A stretch of 64,000 nucleotides of DNA from Notospermus geniculatus (taxonomy: Eukaryota; Nemertea; Pilidiophora; Heteronemertea; Lineidae). The notes under the pieces were generated by a model. That model did no database searches and was not told the DNA's origin. It saw only the letters and a list, made by a program, of their open reading frames with translations. Made by a program: the position numbers and the translations under genes. The stretch spans positions 138,522 through 202,521 of the forward strand of contig NMRB01000605.1 of NCBI GenBank assembly GCA_002633025.1, read 5' to 3'. Shown in pieces: positions 10,200 to 21,527 of this stretch. Positions within the stretch are counted from its first letter, which is position 1. The number at the start of each line of letters is the position of its first letter.

Positions 10200-10643
10200 A
10201 AAGCCGAGTTTTTCTTAAAAAATTGTTTTATCGTCCTAATTATTCGTTCATGACACTGTCTTATATAATTGTTTTATGTACAGCGCCTTAGAGCCATTTT
10301 GGATTAAGGCGCTATACAAGTTTCGTATAATAATAATAATAATAATGATAATAATAATAATAATAATAAAGCCCCACTGTATTGAATTTGAAAAACACAA
10401 AATCATCGCCGCGATTATCGACGTCAGTGCACGACGTCAGTGTAGTGTAAAATGTACTACGCTCCATCTGAATACATTGGAGCTCTCCCTGTTGTTTTTA
10501 CTAATGTGTGCTGAAAACTAGGCCTTGATTCTCTGAAGTAGGTATGAGGCAAGCATTTTGGGGACCTACAAGAGGCCATGAGACCTCTATGTGCACTCTC
10601 CTAACATTTTGAAAATATCGTAAAATTCAATACAGTGGGGCTT
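10200..10643. mobile_element. Composite TTAA-flanked insertion with retrotransposon tail
   Basis: Compared with 555-580 and 18950-18965, extra sequence sits between ctTTAA and TTAAtcc. It carries a gcgccttagagcc...ggcgctatacaag hairpin followed by (AAT)n at about 10327-10368, typical of the 3' tail of a non-LTR element, then an arm aaagccccactgtattgaat whose inverse is at 10622-10643. Confidence 0.5.
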
Positions 10644-10942
10644 TAATCCATACTTTGTTTTTCATCAAATATTTTCAATTTGACTGATGAATATGATATT
10701 GCACCTCATCATAACTATCTAAAGGCGTTAGCCATTAGAGATTACCGCAAAGAGACCACCGTTTGGCCTTGTACCACAAAACATCCTTCACGGGCACATG
10801 GTTCATTCCCGTTGAACACTGACAGCAATGTTTCCTGTGATTTGATGTTGTCATTTCGATACATACATAGCCGTGCTATTTTGGTTCAAGGAGACTGGTC
10901 GCACAGGTCGTAGTCGGTGAGATAACGTGACCCCTACTTAAG

Positions 10943-11683
10943 CATTCGGAACGACCTGAGGCGAACTGCTTATCCGTCACTGGGCGGCGCATTTCACCTC
11001 GGACACAAGTCCAAGGCAGCCATATTGTTTATCAACAAACCCACGTGACCGACCGTGGAACTATTTTGGCCGAATTTTGGCCTGTTAAGATGTTCAACCT
11101 TATTTGCTGGATTATTTGAGCCATATTATATAATGGGCCGAATTCATAAAAACTAGCATTTGCTTTTTCTGGGCTTTTTCTTGAAGAGGTATTTATAAAG
11201 TTTCGCTTTTGCTTCACAGAACAAGCAACTCCCTTTAAGAATCAGCAGAAGCTTTGTCTTGCGAGCATTAGCTTCATCAGATAGAAAATATTGCTTGGCT
11301 TTATAATAAAAGGTCATTAGGTTAAGCAATTGATTATGAATATGTTTGTGAGCAAATTCTTTGGTTTGTGCTTCTCCTTGACAAGCAAAAGCTTGGCCTT
11401 GGGGCTTTGGCTTGTAAGCGTTTGCTATGTTTTATAAATTCGGCCCAATATTATATATAAACTTCGGGTATCTCACCCAATCTGCCAATTATTGATCAAT
11501 AACGCAACGTTTTCGTGTGCCCTATTTTGTTCATGCGCAGGTGTAATGAGGCGAACCGCACAATTACCTGCAGAAACGAACGGCAGTCGTTGCGCGTTCA
11601 AGATGGCTGCCTTGGACTTGTGTCCGAGGGGAAATGCGACCGTACGGAAATTGCCGAGCAGTTGCCTTCGGAAGTTCCGAATG
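10943..11683. mobile_element. Mutator-like MITE, copy 2, with a nested MITE
   Basis: Same family as 9152-9568, flanked by a perfect 9-bp duplication CTACTTAAG (10934-10942 and 11684-11692). Its centre is interrupted by the element at 11135-11446. Module 1 shows the empty site near 890. Confidence 0.8.
11135..11446. mobile_element. 312-bp Harbinger-like MITE, copy 1
   Basis: Ends GGGCCGAATTCATAAAA and inverted TTTTATAAATTCGGCCC, flanked by AAT on both sides. Sits inside the Mutator-like copy at 10943-11683. Confidence 0.75.
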
Positions 11684-11692
11684 CTACTTAAG

Positions 11693-11867
11693 GATACTGT
11701 AAAATTCTATTTTGTATCAAATCGTAAGGGAGGGGACCACGCGTTTTCGTCCGGGGTTGTTTTTTAGTGTGGGTAGGTGAAGAGGAGCGAGTTAAAACCC
11801 CGGCTGTGGGAGAATAAAGTAAAATCGTCGTCTCCGATATTCACAAATTTCGTGGGAGACCGCTTAA
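11693..11867 (+). promoter_or_regulatory. Conserved 5' flank of module 2 exon 1
   Basis: Aligned counterpart of 881-1045, starting right after a transposon target duplication. Probable leader or promoter; no defined motif. Confidence 0.3.
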
Positions 11868-12119
11868 ATGGAACCTTTAGGATCTGTTTTTCACCACTTA
11901 ATCAGGAACAAGGCCCTGATCTGTCCTGATCTTGGGTCAGTGGCGTGTCTATCGTCTTTGTACTGCAGTGTCATGTGCATCGTATGGCAAGGTTGCACTA
12001 CGTTTAATATCTTCCCAATGGGACGAATATTTTTGTGCCAACTAAACAGGAAAAAAGGGATATGTCTTGGGCAGGAGGAAGCAAGACCTTCAAAGGGAAG
12101 TCGGATGTTTGAGATTAGG
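11868..12119 (+). CDS. Module 2, shared first exon (84 codons)
   Basis: First exon of module 2. It has one codon fewer than its three sisters, lost near the N-terminus. TAA directly precedes the ATG. It ends at a phase-0 donor AGG|GTAGGTATTC identical to that of module 1. It is closest to the module 1 exon, sharing NKALICPDL and CSVMCIVWQGCTTFN; the variable stretches are the middle (VACLSS against VFGPSS) and the NIFPMGRIF segment. A 312-bp MITE family has inserted only 44 bases past the donor (12164-12791), apparently without damaging the splice site. The 5' flank back to about 11693 matches that of module 1, so promoter and 5' leader were duplicated with the gene. Confidence 0.8.
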
Positions 12120-13343
12120 GTAGGTATTCAAAATTACATTTTCAACGGCAGTTTAAGGCCAATGGGCCGAATTCATAAAAACTTGCATTTGCTTTTTCTG
12201 GGCTTTTTTTCTTGAAGAGGTATTTATAATAGTTCGCTTCTGCTTCATAGAACAAGCAACTCCCTATAAGAATTAGCAGACGCTTTGGGCCGAATTCATA
12301 AAAACTAGCATTTGCTTTTTCTGGGCTTTTTCTTGAAGATGTATTTATAAAGTTTCGCTTATGCTTCATAGAACAAGCAACTCCCTATAAGAATTAGCAG
12401 AAGCTTTGTCTTGCAAGCATTAGCTTCATCAGATAGAAAATCTTGCTTGGCTTTATGAGAAAAGGTCATTAGGTTAAGCAATTGATTATGAATATGTTTG
12501 TGAGCAAAATCTTTGGCTTGTGCTTCTCCTTTACAAGCAAAAGCTTGGCCTTGGGTCTTTGGCTTGTAAGCTTTTGCTGTGTTTTATAAATTCGGCCCTT
12601 TGTCTTGCGAGCATTAGCTTCATCAGATAGAAAATCTTGCTTGGCTTTATAAGAAAAGGTCATTAGGTTAAGCAATTGATTACGAATATGTTTGTGAGCA
12701 AATTCTTTGGCTTATGCATATCCTTACAAGCAAAAGCTTGGCCTTGGGACTTTGGCTTGTAAGCTTTTGCTATGTTTTATAAATTCGGCCCATTCCTCTT
12801 GGTTTGCCACAGGAAGACTTTTTACACGGCGCCGGTGAGTTCCGGATCGAGACTGGATCGAGGAGGGTTCGGTTATTTTTCCCCGTTTAAAAGCGAAATA
12901 ACTGACCTCCACCTTCCTCGGGTCAATTCGGTTCGCCGCGTGAGTCTCGGGAGGAGAAGACAGGTGCAGGCCGGTTATTCTCTTGTGTAAAAGCGAACCG
13001 ACCTCCGCCAGCCTCCGGCGGGATTGAACACGCCACATCTGAGTGACGTCACACGCGTTGTTTCATTGATACGGTATTTGGTATTTTCTAAGACTAGGAG
13101 AAATGGGGAAGTCCGTGACCTTGGAATTGACCACGTGGTATTCAGAAATGTTCAGATTTATTGCAAATGTTAATGATCTATGATGCAACACGATTTTCAT
13201 GACTAACGGCGTGAGTCAGTCCACAAACAGGACAGCCGGTTGAAAACAGCTTCTCACAGCGAAGTTCGTCAAGGGTTGTGTGAGCATAGTCGGAGGGCGG
13301 AGCGATGTCACAACCCTTGGAAGTCAAGATGCTCTTTTGATAG
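12120..13343 (+). other. Intron, exon 1 to A2 (module 2)
   Basis: Phase-0 intron bounded by GTAGGT and TTTTGATAG. It contains the doubly nested MITE 12164-12791, then a GC-richer stretch with opposed gaaccgacctcc-like arms (12840-13030). No extra exon was recognised. Confidence 0.6.
12164..12791. mobile_element. Harbinger-like MITE carrying a second copy of itself
   Basis: Outer copy of the GGGCCGAATTCATAAAA family, split by an inner 312-bp copy at 12287-12598. The inner copy is flanked by TTT (12284-12286 and 12599-12601); removing it restores the family sequence gctttgtcttgcgagc. Confidence 0.75.
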
Positions 13344-14297
13344 CCAAGATGTTTGAGGATGAACGTAACCCACCAAGCCCACATCGTACCACCAATACCG
13401 GAGGAAAAATACGAAAATTATATATTTGGTTACCCGAAAGGTCTCCTTTTTGCTGCGTCAGAAGACAATATCCTGGTATATGAGTTCAACAGAACAAAAC
13501 TTGAATATAACGTCGCCCGCAGTATATGGTATTCGTATGGAGATAATATACGCATGTTTAATGTGCATAAAAATTTCATTTTCTTTACCTCAACTTCGAA
13601 GCCGAATATCTTAGTCTTTGACCTCAGCACGGAGAAGTTTGGCTTCATAAATATTAGCGACAGGGACAAATCGTACATTAAAAACGCTCTGGGTAAAGAT
13701 TTTGGCGATTATGTGAAGGCAGGCTGGTTTGATTTACATATCTGGAAGAAACTTGCCTTGATGACTTTTAAAAAGAAAACACATCGTGTGGTATATTGCA
13801 TGATCTATGACGTGGCTGACCGATTCGGACAAATATGTTTACAAAACGGCGCGCAGTTCTTTAGAAGTTGTTCCGAAGTAATGATAATTATTAACTACAT
13901 TCTATGTTTCCAGTTTTTTATGAAAGATATCTTATTGGTAACGCTGTTTCAAAAAAAAGCTGCCAACGTTTATTTAAAACGTTTTGTTGCAAAGTACCAT
14001 ATGAAATTTTATTGGCTAATTCGCGGTCATCCAGGTTCCTCCCTTAGATACCCATGCGTTGAAAGCGATTTCAATCAGCTCTTGATAGGGATCGATTTTG
14101 ATCCGATTATCCGGATCGAAAGTAACAGACTGTATTCGGGGGATACAGGGAGGTTCCTTAAACAGTATGTTGTAGAGACTAAAGATTTTCAGAGTACTGG
14201 TGATTTTGGATATGACGAAGACGGCAACGTGTATGAAATTTACCGAAAGTTACAGAATGGGATTGTAATGCTGAACGAAGTGCATATTTATTCATAA
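13344..14297 (+). CDS. Module 2, terminal exon A2
   Basis: A-type exon of 317 codons plus stop, opening after the acceptor CTCTTTTGATAG with CCA AGA TGT TTG AGG ATG, phase 0. It is the closest relative of A1. It keeps PPIP, YPKGLLFA, SKPNILVFDL, YDVADRFGQICLQNG, a GDTGRFL block and the VHIYS end. The difference from A1 is unevenly spread: in the 54 codons from the FGYPKG motif onward I count 12 amino-acid-changing codons and 3 silent ones, while the following 49 codons show 5 and 5. The C-terminus is shorter than in A1, ending right after YS. With exon 1 it gives about 401 residues. The frame is intact and no disabling change was seen. Confidence 0.85.
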   Translation, partial: PRCLRMNVTHQAHIVPPIPEEKYENYIFGYPKGLLFAASEDNILVYEFNRTKLEYNVARSIWYSYGDNIRMFNVHKNFIFFTSTSKPNILVFDLSTEKFGFINISDRDKSYIKNALGKDFGDYVKAGWFDLHIWKKLALMTFKKKTHRVVYCMIYDVADRFGQICLQNGAQFFRSCSEVMIIINYILCFQFFMKDILLVTLFQKKAANVYLKRFVAKYHMKFYWLIRGHPGSSLRYPCVESDFNQLLIGIDFDPIIRIESNRLYSGDTGRFLKQYVVETKDFQSTGDFGYDEDGNVYEIYRKLQNGIVMLNEVHIYS

Positions 14298-16043
14298 GGC
14301 ACATCTCAAAGATCTTACGCTTCAAATGGATTCACGACCGTGAAGCCATTGTTAACCGGCGTTTTCGTATACCGTGCACTTCTATGTAATAGGAGCCTTG
14401 TCGGGATATTGACTGCCGTAGATAGAGCCACCTTGCGGCAGGAATACAAACTATAGAAAAAACTGAATAGTGTGCGTAGTACATCGGGTCCATTCGCCGA
14501 CAGCGTAGTTTCTTCATGGTGTTGGAGAGTGCCGCACATGGCGATGGTGGCGCAGGTGTGACAGGAATCAACGCCCTAGGAATGCAAGTCCGCCAAACAA
14601 TAGCCCGCTATTGTGAGGTTGTATTCGAATGGTCACGGTCTCTCCAGCCATATATTCTAATCCCTCGCTGAACAATAGGACCGGTCTTTGATTCCAGGGG
14701 GACTTTGATCCCTGCCACACTGCAGCTTTGGGCACTACCTGTGCTTTTCACTTTCATGCTTGATTTTTCGTTTCCACGACTTTTCTCTGGCATCGCGGAA
14801 CCGTTCTCCATGAAACCGCGTCAGAAGCATTAGAATGTTGGCTGGTGATATTTACCCGGCAGCCGGGTACGCAGTGGTGAAAAGACGTCTTGTTTGCCCG
14901 GCCGCCGGTTACGCACTGAGGAAAATATGTCTTGCTTGCCCGGCTGCCGTTTACGCAATAAGGAAATCCGTCTTGCTTACCCGGCTGCCGGTCACGGAGT
15001 GACAGCTTTTGTCGTTATTTTAACGGCAGTTGCCGGGTAAAGAACGCATAAAATTTTCCTTCGGTAACCGGCTGCGGGTCAATATAACTGGCGCATGTGG
15101 CTTGCCGGGGGTAAAAGTAATAATATTCCTTATCACGGCATTAGTTACTTATTCGTTAGACACATTCTGGCTGACTTTGGGAATCTGATGGGAAATTAAG
15201 GATGTGTTCCTCGGAAACGGATTTTCGGCAAATAAAAAGGACCCGATAGTACTGATTTGAAGTGTCTCATTAGGATCTGCCAATGACATCTTTGTGCCAG
15301 ATAAATGGCGTCGCCTCTCTGGCCGCCATTTTCCCGCTAATGTGAATAAAGTCCTATCAAAAACAGAGGAATACGGCAACCGTCGGTGAAACAGCAGCCG
15401 GTTAAACAAAGGATTTTTTGTCCACTGCTTGACCGGCAGCGGGTTGAATACGACCGGCAGCCGGGTAAATAGTCACTTCGTAGAATGTTACATTGTTGTG
15501 TCTAATCTGGTCCACGCACCTAAAAACGCAAGGTTTAGTCGTATTTTTTTCCCTATTTTGGGGCTAAAAATGCTCTGTTTTGAGCATTTTCTATTTACAG
15601 CCATTTGACATAAGTTTATCTACACATGATACCTTGAATATTTCAAATACTACTGGACCAATTTTGACGCGGTTTGTTCCACATGAAAGTAAATCTTCTT
15701 GGTCATATTTCTGCATCAAAATTTTGGAAATTCGAAAATATCACAATTATGTAATAGCTCATCAGAAAGACCCTAAAAATCAACATTTTTATTACGTAAT
15801 ATTTTTGTGACTTTTGCTACAGTTTTAACAGAGTGGAACCTTTGGTCTTTGTTTCATCGAAATCTGTTGAGTGGTTGCTGAGATATTTGAGATTATCAAA
15901 ATTTCGATAATTTGAGAATTTCCAATTTTTCACAAAAGTTTGATATTAGTAGACAAAGCTCACCTAAAAACGTAGGAGTGTGAAGTTTTTGAGTGTGTTT
16001 TTTGTAACTTATGACTACAGTAATTACATTTTTCTCCGGCTAG
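14298..16043. other. A2 to B2 interval, repeats only
   Basis: No exon-1 copy. Contains a gttaaccggcgttttcgtata repeat (14338-14405), repeat families shared with 40700-40850, 58440-58640 and 61630-61790 (14405-14720), a block of ccggctgccgg motifs (14850-15475), and an AT-rich repeat (15590-15930) shared with the inverted repeat at 59500-60245. Confidence 0.5.
14850..15475. mobile_element. Element with subterminal CCGGCAGCCGGGTA motifs
   Basis: At least four spaced cccggcngccgg motifs lie at 14857-15000 and opposed ones near 15425-15465, suggesting a MITE or Helitron-like element with repeated subterminal sites. Exact ends were not found. Confidence 0.4.
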
Positions 16044-17060
16044 AAATTGAAAAGCATGTTGTTAATATACCAACGAATTGCGAGGGCGAGGATTAAACCG
16101 CCTTTTAAGTTTCACTCTCCCCGGGATACCTGGTGGTATGACTCGCATTCAGGATATTTACTTATTACTTCAAAGGGTGGTGTATACCCAAACACAGTTA
16201 GACTATACAATTTTGAAAATAACACTTTGAAACTTTGGCATTCGATGAAATATGCACCTTCATATAAACTAATGCAACCACAGAGTTTATATAACAGAAG
16301 GTTTTTATTGTTCCTCACTTTTGAAAGCATAGGATCATTCCAACTTCTCCATATATTTAATCACTCAGTCACGTATACCATGAATGTACCGAAATTTGAT
16401 CGTTGCTCTCAGGCATCATATATAACACACCCAGATCTTCATAAAGACAAGGTGATGTTTAAGTGTAAGTTTGATTTTCCTGGAAGCGGAACAGCTACTG
16501 TCTACACGATGTCATTCGTTAACGCAAACAAATCGATCTTGTTGTCAAATGTACTGAATCTCAAACTCCCACACGCATGCGATGATATTCCCAAAGGTGT
16601 GTTCACTGCTGAAAGTGACGTGATCCTTTACTGTGACGAACGGAAACCTGGTTTCTTTCTTTTTCGATCAAAAAATGGGTATGTCGGTCAGATAGTAAGG
16701 GCTAAAAAACCATGTAAGTTTGGTCGTCTTCAATGTTCAACGTGGAGTCAACACCACCAAAGTCTTTTTCATAATTACGATTGTATGCTACATGTAAAAA
16801 ATAGCAAGAGTAAGAACAAAAGAGTAAGCCTATTTTGCGGTTTTGATGTGAGGTGTAAAACGATAAGACCGTTGTTAGCGACAGGTTCTCCGAAACCAAT
16901 GATGTTTGCATTAGATTTTATGCGTGAAAAGATCAGATTTATGGGCACGTTTGTACCATACTTTGCTGCTGATGGTAAAGTCGTGATGGCTTTCCAATAC
17001 AAACCTAAGTACGACAGAAACAAAGGTTTACAATTTGTAGACGTTTACTCTCAACAGTAA
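16044..17060 (+). CDS. Module 2, terminal exon B2
   Basis: B-type exon of 338 codons plus stop, opening after TTTTTCTCCGGCTAG in phase 0 and beginning KLKSMLLIYQR. Long stretches are nearly identical to B1 at DNA level (for instance the DTWWYDSHSGYLLITSKGG region), which marks the duplication as recent. It differs by a deletion in the TFESIGSFQLL region and by an insertion near residue 250, where a lysine- and serine-rich loop (HVKNSKSKNKRVS) replaces a shorter one in B1. The shared TAATTAC about 20 bases before the acceptor in B1, B2 and B4 may be the branch-site region. ATTAAA at 17069 follows the stop. The function is unknown. Confidence 0.85.
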   Translation, partial: KLKSMLLIYQRIARARIKPPFKFHSPRDTWWYDSHSGYLLITSKGGVYPNTVRLYNFENNTLKLWHSMKYAPSYKLMQPQSLYNRRFLLFLTFESIGSFQLLHIFNHSVTYTMNVPKFDRCSQASYITHPDLHKDKVMFKCKFDFPGSGTATVYTMSFVNANKSILLSNVLNLKLPHACDDIPKGVFTAESDVILYCDERKPGFFLFRSKNGYVGQIVRAKKPCKFGRLQCSTWSQHHQSLFHNYDCMLHVKNSKSKNKRVSLFCGFDVRCKTIRPLLATGSPKPMMFALDFMREKIRFMGTFVPYFAADGKVVMAFQYKPKYDRNKGLQFVDVYSQQ

Positions 17061-17663
17061 CATCTTTCATTAAATTATGGCCGGGTTTATTTACACAGCA
17101 GCTGTGTATGCAAGGCAGGTTATAGCTCTTGGAGGCACAGCTGCTGTGCGTCCAGTAAGAACGGATTTTCTTACGTGCACAGCAGACTCCGCCTACTGTA
17201 CAATAACAGACTCCGCCTACTTTCGCTTAGAAATAAGGACGGGATGGATGCAAAGCTGTGATTCTAAACAGCATGTTGGTGCTTCATTGCTCGCGTGGGG
17301 GTTACCAAATCCATTTTCTCTTTTTGGTAAAGACACAAACCTGTTCATTTTTAGCTCAATAGATCGGCGTTTTTTAATGGGCAAGTGCCCTTATTTGCAT
17401 GACAAGATGTTTTTGACCTATCTGCCCAGGGTGCTCTTCAAACATTTTGTCACCACATCTGTAATTACACTTGACGGAAAGGGCAGGTAGCCTATTGTCG
17501 GATCATAACCCTAATTAGGGTTAGGGTCTTTAAGATTATGGGTCTTTTCATTGTGCAGACCACGCAGAATTAAGTGCATTACACAATGTATGATACATTT
17601 GGCAGAACATGGGGCCTCACTTTGCGGCTCTGTTTCGGGTAAAAAATCTATTGGTATTCGTTG
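17061..17663. other. Duplicated 3' flank of B2
   Basis: No gene seen. The part near 17571-17663 aligns with 7845-7903 plus 8337-8395 behind B1. Confidence 0.5.
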
Positions 17664-17673
17664 AAAATTATTG

Positions 17674-17819
17674 AATATGAAATAGAAACGGGTTTCTAAG
17701 GTGAAAGTCATCGCGTCCTTTCTACCAGATTCCAACCCACGGACCCTCGCATGAGGGATCAATCACCAGCACTAAGGGGCAGCACGCCTTAACAACTAGG
17801 CCAAATCCCCATCTTCCAA
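17674..17819 (-). mobile_element. Short tRNA-derived SINE (Ser/Leu-like head)
   Basis: On the minus strand it has an A box TGGCCTAGTTGTTAAGGCG and a B box GGGTTGGAATC, a tRNA-Ser/Leu-like arrangement with long variable arm. It is flanked by AAAATTATTG at 17664-17673 and 17820-17829. The empty site is intact behind B1 near 8387-8397. Confidence 0.75.
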
Positions 17820-17829
17820 AAAATTATTG

Positions 17830-19340
17830 GACAGGTATAATAATCAATTCTGCTCAATTTAAATTGACACAAAAGGGACTATCAGAATCCTGAGTGATGT
17901 TACCATAAATACAAACACGGTATCTTTATGTCCATTAATTATTGATTGATTTGAATATTCTACATCTCAAGAAAACAGCAAAGTTTATGTTTTTATTATT
18001 GCCCATCAATATGCATCAAAAGCCCCTCGCAGTTGGCAACTGAATAACCAAAACTCATTCCATGCAAGTTCGACTCATCAGAGCCTTCTATTCCTTTGAA
18101 ACCAAAGTGTCTTTCGCACTAACGACTACGGCGTGCTGAGAAATTTTGTACTATCAATTTCTATCAGTCGACATCGGCAGTCTTCCAGGTTTGCGGAATG
18201 GTTAGTTCACTATCATATCAATGTTTAGGCCCCTACTAATACATGTAGTTAAAACAGGATACCATATTGATGCTGCCGGAAGCAGAAGAGAAACAAAATT
18301 CCTTTCCACTGCCGAACGGTTTCAAAATTCATCATTTAGGAACTCGTGGCACCGGTATAGAAATCTACATCATCTGCGCTTCGTGTCTTCAGAGTGGAAT
18401 TATCAGCCACACGCACGACAGGCCTTTCATATTTCGGAAAGCCGGTTGATTACCAAAGCCTTTGTAACGTCATGGCGGAACTGACAAGTAATGGACGGAT
18501 TCCCGAAGATTCCGTCGTGGGACAGTCTGGCAGAATGTTGACTCAATGCGAGAAAAAAGAGTTGTTTCTTGTCGTAAGTTTGGCTACTGTAACAAGTGTA
18601 GATCAGATGGTCAACGAAGTCAATCAACAGCAGATTTATTCAGATTAGATTGACATGTGTCCGTGTTCTACCGTGCAACGTTCATTCTCCGACGAAATGC
18701 GATGTCCACCGGCCTATCCCACGAGTACGAACATTTAGCCTACTAAATTTACTAATTTAGCTTTCCTATTTTTCCTTTTATTTATGTGCTGTGCCTTTGA
18801 TCACTTCTGTGATAAAGGCACATTAAAATATCGAAATAATAATAATAATAATAATAATACGTCCTTTCAGGTTTTTGTGCAAATAATTTCTGCAAATCAT
18901 TGTGATTTGTGCAAATAGTCATACTAAGAATAATGGTCGTCATTGCAACTTTAATCCATACTTTGTTTTTCATCAAATATCTTCAATATGACTGACGCCA
19001 AGAGAAGGCAAGCACAAAAAATGACACACAATATATGATAAATAAAAAGCAAACATTCTGGAAATTGCCTTTTTATTTATCAATATGACTGACGAATATG
19101 ATATTGTATCTTATCAAGATTTTCTGATGACTTTGCCCTTCTTCATGTTTGGGTCTTTTATCACAAAAACACCCTTCACGTGTGCATGGTCCACTCCTGT
19201 AATCACTAACAGCAATAGTTTCTGTGATTTCATGACGTCATTTCGATATATAGCCGTGCTATATTGGTCGTGTTGGTTCAGGGAAAGTTTGGTACAAATA
19301 AAAACGACTTCAGGTATTCGGTGGCTTAACAAGACCCCAA
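17830..19340. repeat. Duplicated B2 3' flank
   Basis: Matches 8460-9142, 9578-9688, 10096-10200 and 10640-10930 behind B1 once transposons are removed, and 281-880. A retrotransposon-like tail with (AAT)n is at about 18785-18859. Confidence 0.7.
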
Positions 19341-19478
19341 ATTATTCGCTTCATATCGACATGCATATTTCAACTCTCCCTCGGCTGGCTATCCATCCCG
19401 GTGTAATATATGAGAATGCCTCCCGTATGACAATGGCCGCTTTATTGTTCGGCGGACACTCAAATACAGAAAGACATG

Positions 19479-19772
19479 CAGGCGCGGATCCAGGATTTTT
19501 GGCAGAGGGGGGTCAGGGCCGCCGAGAGCGGTTCCTGTAGGCGGGCGCCGAAGATACCTGCGCCAGCGGGGGGTGTGGGGGTCCTCCCCCAGCAAATTTT
19601 GAAATCTAGAAGGCCGTAGGATGCGATTTCCTGGCATCTCAGTATCAAAACAGAAGCTTTAGTTGTGCGGTTTTTTTGCTTATTGTCACAAACTATTGGA
19701 AAAAAACAATTGGTGGTGGCGAGCAGGGGGGGGGTCACGACCCCCAAAACCCCCCCTCTGGATCCGCGCCTG
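19479..19772. mobile_element. MITE with CAGGCGCGGATCC ends (hAT5-like?)
   Basis: Perfect-looking inverted ends CAGGCGCGGATCC, flanked by a 5-bp duplication ACATG (19474-19478 and 19773-19777). 5-bp duplications are known for the hAT5 group. Confidence 0.7.
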
Positions 19773-20330
19773 ACATGTTGATCAGTGCCTCCCCCATTGT
19801 CACGTCGCGGCTTATTCCGTCAATCTTTTGTTGGGAGGCACTGGCAAACGGGGGGGGGGGGCTAAATACATTACACCGGTATGTTTGTGAACTCCCACTG
19901 TTGTTTCGAACCGCTCGCCGTATTACCCGCACTCCGAATACTTCCGTTCATGCTATTGTCAAAAGACCGCCAAAAAGGTTCACTACTGTAGTGCGTGTTT
20001 GAATTGGCGCCAAATTAGCCGGCCAATCTGTGATCCTCTTTGAGGACCATTGCGCAATCTGAACGTCAGAGAACCCACGATTTGTACCAGCATCGTAACT
20101 CTGACGTATATCGGACAGCGCCATATTCCTCCGGGAACTACTTTCGGTGGCACGTGATGAAGATCAGTTTGTTTACTTCCGGGTTTGACGTTTTGATTTG
20201 AAACGTGGCTGGACAAGACTTAGACTCGGGACCCAGTCGTTGTGTCGCTCCGGCCGCCGCACTGCACTCCACAAACGACTGGGAAAGCAAGCTGCAAAAT
20301 CAGCGGCTAGCGTACCGACAACAACAACGG

Positions 20331-20799
20331 NNNNNNNNNNNNNNNNNNNNNNNNNNNNNNNNNNNNNNNNNNNNNNNNNNNNNNNNNNNNNNNNNNNNNN
20401 NNNNNNNNNNNNNNNNNNNNNNNNNNNNNNNNNNNNNNNNNNNNNNNNNNNNNNNNNNNNNNNNNNNNNNNNNNNNNNNNNNNNNNNNNNNNNNNNNNNN
20501 NNNNNNNNNNNNNNNNNNNNNNNNNNNNNNNNNNNNNNNNNNNNNNNNNNNNNNNNNNNNNNNNNNNNNNNNNNNNNNNNNNNNNNNNNNNNNNNNNNNN
20601 NNNNNNNNNNNNNNNNNNNNNNNNNNNNNNNNNNNNNNNNNNNNNNNNNNNNNNNNNNNNNNNNNNNNNNNNNNNNNNNNNNNNNNNNNNNNNNNNNNNN
20701 NNNNNNNNNNNNNNNNNNNNNNNNNNNNNNNNNNNNNNNNNNNNNNNNNNNNNNNNNNNNNNNNNNNNNNNNNNNNNNNNNNNNNNNNNNNNNNNNNNN
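20331..20799. other. Assembly gap (469 N)
   Basis: Run of N. Reading frames drawn through it are artefacts. Confidence 0.99.
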
Positions 20800-21527
20800 T
20801 TTCCGAGGCTTTGGCGAACATTTTGCAAACAAAAACTGTTTATTATGATGAAACAATACCTAGTGAGTACGAATTCGGCCTTAACTCATTTTTTCCAAAA
20901 ATGTGACTTACTGGGTATTTCCATTGGACGCTAGAGTGCCTCTCGACATGCTGGTGTTTCAGCCAATCTACGATTATCGTACGGCAGCGTCGAGCTCAAA
21001 GCTAGGTTTACGGACTAGGAACAGAAAAGATGTACCACGATACAAATCATAGGATTGCAAGTCCACTTTAAATGTACAATACCAGGCTACTGTATTGCTA
21101 TGTTTGAATGGTCATGGTCTCTATAGCCATCCATCCTAATCCCTCCAAAACCGGACTTTTGATTCCAGGGGGTTTTAGATCCCTGTCACACCGCTGAACA
21201 AGGATCAAAGTCCTAGGAATGCAAGTCCGCCAAACAGTGAGGAGGGTTCCGTACTAGCACCACACGGCGTCGCTGCGAGCGTTTTGTGACCGATTTTTTT
21301 CTAACGTTATTTCAATTTATTTCTGGCGTGAAAATAACCCGTTTGTTTTGGTCGCCCGACAGTAAAACTAATATCATTGTGTAGCAGATGAAAAGTTCTC
21401 TAATTTCGTTGCTCTTCTCCTTCAAACAAAGGAATAGGATGGCATAAAAGCAGACGTTAATTGTCTCATTAGTTCTGTAGGAAAATGTACAGGTCATTTT
21501 TGCATAACGCAGCGTCAACTTGTAATA

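Noticed and set aside
20173-20906. Long open frames across 20331-20799
   Set aside because: They run through N; the bases on either side show no recognisable coding signal.
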